Assembly: GCF_003852705.1 (NCBI RefSeq)
Contig: NZ_REFA01000006.1
Coordinates: 1 to 64,000 of the forward strand
Source of the DNA: Amniculibacterium aquaticum
GTDB lineage: Bacteria; Bacteroidota; Bacteroidia; Flavobacteriales; Weeksellaceae
DNA length: 64,000 nt
Direction of reading: 5' to 3'
The translations under genes and the position numbers were made by a program. Shown one piece after another: positions 59,956 to 64,000 of the stretch; the first letter of the stretch is position 1; the number at the start of each line of letters is the position of its first letter. The notes under the pieces were generated by a model that ran no database searches, was not told the origin of the DNA, and worked only from the letters and a program-made list of their open reading frames with translations.

Positions 59956-60108
59956 TTAGATGTTAACACAACCTTTAATGCTTTCGGCTCCGTAATAAAA
60001 GATGACCAACCAAACCAAACCTTTAATGGTGAAGAAAGCCAATCCTGCCCATCCCACTCTTTTAAACCATTTTTTCAACTTCGAATGGTCTTCTTGATTA
60101 TGATTCAT
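59956..60108 (-). CDS. Small single-span membrane protein
   Basis: A 50-residue reading frame with ATG at 60108 and TAA at 59956. The N-terminus is polar and basic (MNHNQEDHSKLKKWFKRVGW), then one hydrophobic span (AGLAFFTIKGLVWLVIFYYG, about residues 21-40) and a short tail ending KGCVNI. The positive-inside layout predicts a cytoplasmic N-terminus. It is in the gap between the DUF4136 and dehydrogenase genes and facing them. The family is unknown; the composition is that of a genuine small protein, but no ribosome-binding site was judged decisive. Confidence 0.55.
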   Translation of the reverse strand: MNHNQEDHSKLKKWFKRVGWAGLAFFTIKGLVWLVIFYYGAESIKGCVNI

Positions 60109-60253
60109 GAATGTAAACTTTTTTTGAAAATTCAAATTTAATGATTTTCTTTTGAAATAGGGGTATCGTTAAAACTTTCTTAAATCATCAAATGGTTTTT
60201 TGCTATTTTCCGAATAATACATATCTTTAACGACCTTATGAATTAACAGCATT

Positions 60254-61804
60254 ATGACAAATACAACTCAAGATTTCGGAATAGAAATCGCCTTGAAAAA
60301 TTTAGGAATTGGTAAAGAAAACCTCGGAGTTTCTTCCGGCAAAGGATATTTCGCAAATGGCGAATGGATAGAATCCTATTCTCCTACGGACGGAAGCCTC
60401 ATTGCAACCATTAAGTCCGGCTCGGTAGAAGATTATAGACAAGTTATAGAAAAAGCAAAAGCCGCTTTCAAGGAATTTAGAACCATACCTGCTCCCAAAA
60501 GAGGAGAATTGCTAAGACAATTTGGACAAAAACTTAGAGCATACAAAGACGATTTGGGGAAATTGGTTTCCTACGAAATGGGCAAATCCCTACAAGAAGG
60601 TTATGGCGAGGTACAAGAAATGATAGACATTTGTGATTTTGCCGTTGGACTTTCCAGACAATTGCACGGATATACCATGCATTCCGAAAGACCGGGACAC
60701 AGAATGTACGAGCAATATCATCCCTTAGGAATTGTAGGAGTGATCTCAGCCTTTAATTTCCCTGTTGCCGTTTGGTCTTGGAATACCGCTTTGGCTTGGA
60801 TCTGTGGAAATGTTACCGTTTGGAAACCATCCGAAAAAGTGGGACTTTGCGCCATCGCTTGTCAAAATATCATCAACGAAGTTCTTGCGGAAAACAACAT
60901 GCCCGAAGGAATTTCGTCCATGATTGTTGGCGATCATCAAATCGGTGAAGTTTTGGTCGAAGACAAAAACATCCCTTTGGTTTCTTTTACCGGATCGACC
61001 AAAGTAGGTCGAATGGTCTCTTCGAAAGTGGCAGAAAGATTCGGGAAATCCATTTTGGAATTGGGAGGTAACAATGCCATCATCATCACCGAAAATGCAG
61101 ATTTGGACATGTCCATCATAGGTGCCGTTTTTGGTGCTGTAGGTACTGCAGGCCAACGATGCACCACCACCAGAAGACTTATCATTCACGAATCGGTGTA
61201 CGATGAGGTGAAAAACCGTTTGGTTAAAGCCTATTCTCAAATTAAAATTGGCAATCCACTGGATCAAAACAATCATGTTGGCCCTCTGATTGATCAATTG
61301 GCGGTGAATCAATATTTAGAATCCATTGAGAATTGCAAAGTCGAAGGTGGAGAATTTGTGGTCGAAGGCGGTGTTCTTACCGGTGACCAGTATCAATCCG
61401 GTTGCTATGTAAAACCGTGTATTGCCGAGGTTGAAAACCATTATAAAGTTGTTCAACACGAAACTTTTGCTCCTATTTTGTATTTAATCAAATATAAAAC
61501 TTTGGATGAAGCCATTGAACTTCAAAATGCAGTACCTCAAGGATTGAGCTCAGCAATTATGACCAATAATCTTCGCGAAGCCGAAATGTTCCTTTCCCAT
61601 TCCGGATCCGACTGTGGTATAGCTAATGTAAACATCGGAACTTCTGGTGCCGAAATCGGAGGTGCTTTTGGCGGCGAAAAAGAAACCGGCGGTGGTCGAG
61701 AGTCCGGATCTGATGTTTGGAAATATTACATGAGAAGACAGACCAATACCATAAATTATACAACGCAACTTCCTTTGGCACAAGGGATCAAGTTTGACTT
61801 GTAA
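60254..61804 (+). CDS. amaB: Alpha-aminoadipic semialdehyde / piperideine-6-carboxylate dehydrogenase
   Basis: An aldehyde dehydrogenase that oxidises alpha-aminoadipate semialdehyde (in equilibrium with piperideine-6-carboxylate) to alpha-aminoadipate. The 516-residue protein has the catalytic C303 in [13 protein letters not shown], the general base E269 in LELGGNN and the NAD-binding FTGSTKVGR. The GQRCTT context and the C-terminal [17 protein letters not shown] are those of the ALDH7/antiquitin group. The lysine aminotransferase 55 bp downstream makes the substrate, which supports the assignment. Confidence 0.92.
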   Translation: MTNTTQDFGIEIALKNLGIGKENLGVSSGKGYFANGEWIESYSPTDGSLIATIKSGSVEDYRQVIEKAKAAFKEFRTIPAPKRGELLRQFGQKLRAYKDDLGKLVSYEMGKSLQEGYGEVQEMIDICDFAVGLSRQLHGYTMHSERPGHRMYEQYHPLGIVGVISAFNFPVAVWSWNTALAWICGNVTVWKPSEKVGLCAIACQNIINEVLAENNMPEGISSMIVGDHQIGEVLVEDKNIPLVSFTGSTKVGRMVSSKVAERFGKSILELGGNNAIIITENADLDMSIIGAVFGAVGTAGQRCTTTRRLIIHESVYDEVKNRLVKAYSQIKIGNPLDQNNHVGPLIDQLAVNQYLESIENCKVEGGEFVVEGGVLTGDQYQSGCYVKPCIAEVENHYKVVQHETFAPILYLIKYKTLDEAIELQNAVPQGLSSAIMTNNLREAEMFLSHSGSDCGIANVNIGTSGAEIGGAFGGEKETGGGRESGSDVWKYYMRRQTNTINYTTQLPLAQGIKFDL

Positions 61805-61859
61805 AACCATTAACCACCAAATAATTTCAAAATAACTAACATCAACAAAAAATAATAAT

Positions 61860-63194
61860 ATGAATAACGCAATAGCTGAACAACCCTTAGCAACCAATAA
61901 AGTCAAACAGATACTTTCCAAACACATCCTGGCCGACGGCTTTGATTTTGTAATGGATTTTGAAAAATCTCACGGATCATGGATTTACGATAAAATAAGC
62001 AATACCGAATATTTGGATATGTTTTCCATGTTTGCATCGGCATCCATAGGCTACAACCATCCGTATTTGCTGACAAAAACGGAATGGTTGGGCAAAATGG
62101 CGATCAACAAACCGACTTTGGCCGATGTCTATTCCGATGAGTATGCCCAATTTATGGAGGTTTTCGAGAGGGTAGCCATCCCAAAAGAATTGCAGTACGC
62201 ATTCTTTATTTCCGGAGGAACTTTGGCGGTAGAAAATGCGATGAAGGCCTGTTTCGATTGGAAAACCAGAAAGAATTTTGAAAAAGGACTGAAACAAGAA
62301 GGCGAAATTTGCATCCATTTCAAACAAGCTTTCCACGGGAGAAGCGGTTATACTTTGAGTTTGACCAATACTTCAGATCCTAGAAAGTACCAGTATTTTC
62401 CAAAGTTTGACTGGCCAAGAATCATAAATCCGAAACTGCATTTTCCAATTACCGAAGAAAATTTGGAAGAAACCATGAAGCAAGAACGATTGGCATTATT
62501 GCACATCGAAGAAGCCATAGTTACCCATCCGGACAAGGTGGCGTGCATCATTATTGAGCCGATACAAGCCGAAGGTGGGGACAACCATTTCCGTGATGAG
62601 TTTTTTGTTGAACTCAGAAAAATCTGTGACGATAACGAAGTGCTTCTTATTTTTGATGAAGTGCAAACCGGTATCGGTATGACCGGTAAAATGTGGGGTT
62701 TCCAACATTTTTCAGTAGTTCCGGATGTTATTTCTTTTGGTAAGAAAACACAAGTTTGTGGTATTTTGGCCAATAAAGAAAAATTTGATGAAGTCGAGCA
62801 CCATGTTTTTGTTGAAAGTTCCAGAATCAATTCTACATTTGGAGGAGATTTTATCGATTTTTGTAGATTTCAGTTGATATTGGAAGTGATTGAAAAAGAA
62901 AATTTGGTTGAAAATTCTAAAGTTTTGGGCGATTATCTTTTAGAGAAATTAAAAGGACTTTGTGCCAAATATCCAAGTGTACTTTCTGCTGCAAGAGGCC
63001 GAGGATTGATGTGTGCTGTGGATTTGCCGGACGGCGATTTAAGGGATAAACTAAGAGATTTATTGTACCAAGATCATTTGATTATACTCAGTTGTGGTGA
63101 CCAATCCATCCGTTTCCGTCCGCATCTGAATGTGACAAAAGAAGAGTTGGATCTGGCTTTAGAAAAGATGGATGCCGCTATTAAAAAGTTGTAA
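61860..63194 (+). CDS. lat: L-lysine 6-transaminase
   Basis: LAT moves the epsilon-amino group of lysine to 2-oxoglutarate, giving alpha-aminoadipate semialdehyde and glutamate. The 444-residue fold-type I PLP enzyme has HFKQAFHGRSGYT, the aspartate in LLIFDEVQTGIG and the Schiff-base lysine at K295 or K296 in SFGKKTQVCG, a sequence typical of LAT. With the preceding dehydrogenase it forms the lysine-to-aminoadipate pathway known from Flavobacterium lutescens. A terminator follows. Confidence 0.94.
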   Translation: MNNAIAEQPLATNKVKQILSKHILADGFDFVMDFEKSHGSWIYDKISNTEYLDMFSMFASASIGYNHPYLLTKTEWLGKMAINKPTLADVYSDEYAQFMEVFERVAIPKELQYAFFISGGTLAVENAMKACFDWKTRKNFEKGLKQEGEICIHFKQAFHGRSGYTLSLTNTSDPRKYQYFPKFDWPRIINPKLHFPITEENLEETMKQERLALLHIEEAIVTHPDKVACIIIEPIQAEGGDNHFRDEFFVELRKICDDNEVLLIFDEVQTGIGMTGKMWGFQHFSVVPDVISFGKKTQVCGILANKEKFDEVEHHVFVESSRINSTFGGDFIDFCRFQLILEVIEKENLVENSKVLGDYLLEKLKGLCAKYPSVLSAARGRGLMCAVDLPDGDLRDKLRDLLYQDHLIILSCGDQSIRFRPHLNVTKEELDLALEKMDAAIKKL

Positions 63195-63215
63195 GAAGAA
63201 TTATTATCTAATTTA

Positions 63216-63251
63216 AAACGCGAAGGATTTTTTCCCTCGCGTTTATTTTTT
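63216..63251 (+). terminator. Rho-independent terminator after lat
   Basis: AAACGCGA (63216-63223) and TCGCGTTT (63237-63244) form an 8-bp stem, extended by GG/CC pairs, and a T-rich tail follows. Confidence 0.85.
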
Positions 63252-63297
63252 CCCGATTTCTAAAATTTATGAAGATGGAAACTAAAGTTTTTATTGA

Positions 63298-63305
63298 TAT
63301 CTTTG
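63298..63305 (+). promoter_or_regulatory. -7 promoter box of the AraC-family gene
   Basis: TATCTTTG fits TAnnTTTG and lies 66 nt before the GTG start at 63372. Confidence 0.45.
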
Positions 63306-63371
63306 CGCTTATTTAAAATTAATCTAAATAAAAATAGTGTTTTTTTAAATAAAGAATAACATTAAAAAGCA

Positions 63372-64000
63372 GTGCATAAATTGGAAATCATCACTCAGAA
63401 AATAACCTATCACTTTGAAGTTTTATATTCTGAAAAGTCAAAATGTACGGTATCCGTTGTAGATGGCATGGTAAGTTTGTGTTACCATTTGTCTTCTGAT
63501 GATTGTTTTTACAAATTGGACGACAGAGGATATTTGTTTCATTTTTTAATTCATAAATCGTATTTTGAAAAGTACGATGACTTTGTATTGAATGAAGTTT
63601 CTTTATCCAGCATTTGCATTCTTACCCAGACCCGACTTTATGAGCTGACCCAATGCAATTTAGAGGGCTCCGAAAGAAAAGTGTATATAGAAAGTTTAAT
63701 TTTATTTCTTATCGTTCAACTCAATAAAAAACAATCGGACAATTGTAATACTTGCAATGTACTAAGAAAAAGGCTGAAAGAAGATCGTATAGAAACGGCA
63801 AAAAACTATATTTTAAAAAACATTTCGGATTCTTTAACCATTTCCACAATAGCTTCTGCAGTGGGTACCAACGATTGCTATCTGAAAGAAGGTTTCAAAG
63901 CCTATACCGGAAAAACCATTTTTGAATTCATCCAAGAACATCGAATGCTTTTGGCTCAATGTCTGTTGCAAAATTCTCAGAAAAGCATTCAAGAAATTGC
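63372..64000 (+). CDS. AraC-family transcriptional regulator, C-terminally truncated by the window
   Basis: The first 209 codons are in the window and the frame continues past the right edge. The N-terminal part (about 1-130) is not a recognised ligand domain. The first AraC helix-turn-helix begins near residue 145: RIETAKNYILKNISDSLTISTIASAVGTNDCYLKEGFKAYTGKTIFEFIQEHRM, and the second is starting at SQKSIQEIA. The start is GTG: an in-frame TAA lies at 63363-63365 and no ATG occurs for about 30 codons. Two CxxC-like Cys (DNCNTCN) lie before the DNA-binding domain. It is next to the lysine-degradation genes and may control them. Confidence 0.8.
   Translation, partial: MHKLEIITQKITYHFEVLYSEKSKCTVSVVDGMVSLCYHLSSDDCFYKLDDRGYLFHFLIHKSYFEKYDDFVLNEVSLSSICILTQTRLYELTQCNLEGSERKVYIESLILFLIVQLNKKQSDNCNTCNVLRKRLKEDRIETAKNYILKNISDSLTISTIASAVGTNDCYLKEGFKAYTGKTIFEFIQEHRMLLAQCLLQNSQKSIQEI

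Noticed and set aside
59650-60141. Plus-strand open frame running from the DUF4136 gene into the gap
   Set aside because: It starts inside the DUF4136 gene in another frame, runs through a perfect terminator, and its residues have no recognisable composition.

Overview
The window looks like chromosomal DNA of a Bacteroidota bacterium of the class Flavobacteriia, plausibly the Chryseobacterium/Weeksellaceae side. The evidence is the AT-rich sequence, many TAnnTTTG-type -7 promoter boxes, a PorZ homologue of the type IX secretion system (T9SS) next to recO, an S46 dipeptidyl peptidase beside several POT transporters, and a Bacteroidota-style type I-B cas operon. Species assignment is not possible from the sequence alone. 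No rRNA, tRNA or CRISPR array was seen.

Layout. 1-8640 (minus strand): WYL regulator, then cas6-cas5-cas3-cas8-like-cas7-[RAYT transposase]-cas4-[four-helix-bundle gene]-cas1. Cas1 runs off the left edge; cas2 and the array presumably lie beyond it. Both inserted genes carry their own repeat families, and the cas frames around them stay open. 8783-15345 (minus): efflux operon tetR-tolC-adaptor-RND with a paired operator-like repeat at tetR. 15477-18373: secreted esterase, a MITE-like element, and a short surface-polysaccharide group (sugar transferase, TagD-like cytidylyltransferase, rfbC). 18458-29172 (plus): rimO, a small membrane protein, a second RND efflux operon, a DUF808 protein and recG. 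29251-31392 (minus): outer-membrane barrel, GNAT acetyltransferase, dapA. 31602-36254 (plus): a UshA-type nucleotidase split into two genes in reversed domain order, then porZ and recO. 36266-44240: unknown protein, pyrG, purEK, a lipoprotein, ferritin, and a Fur-family regulator with a P1B metal ATPase. 44378-53202: a probable Asp/Glu-specific dipeptidyl peptidase (DPP11 type) followed by four POT-family transporters, which reads as a peptide-scavenging module. 53265-59875: thioredoxin, membrane glycosyltransferase, subtilase, LysM glucosaminidase, PLP desulfhydrase, a small HExxH membrane protein, DUF5522 and DUF4136 proteins. 60254-64000: lysine catabolism (semialdehyde dehydrogenase and lysine 6-aminotransferase) with a partial AraC regulator.

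The most unusual part is the cas operon. A four-helix-bundle gene (PF05635-like) sits between two inverted arrays of 7/8-nt repeats that touch the stop codons of cas4 and of the gene itself. A similar pair of arrays with no gene between them lies at 11970-12061, inside the first efflux operon, as if it were an empty copy of the same kind of element. The RAYT gene is joined to cas4 by an ATGA overlap and carries its likely target palindrome both upstream and inside its own reading frame.

All functional calls rest on recognised motifs, gene order and hand-read sequence; no database search or structure prediction was run.
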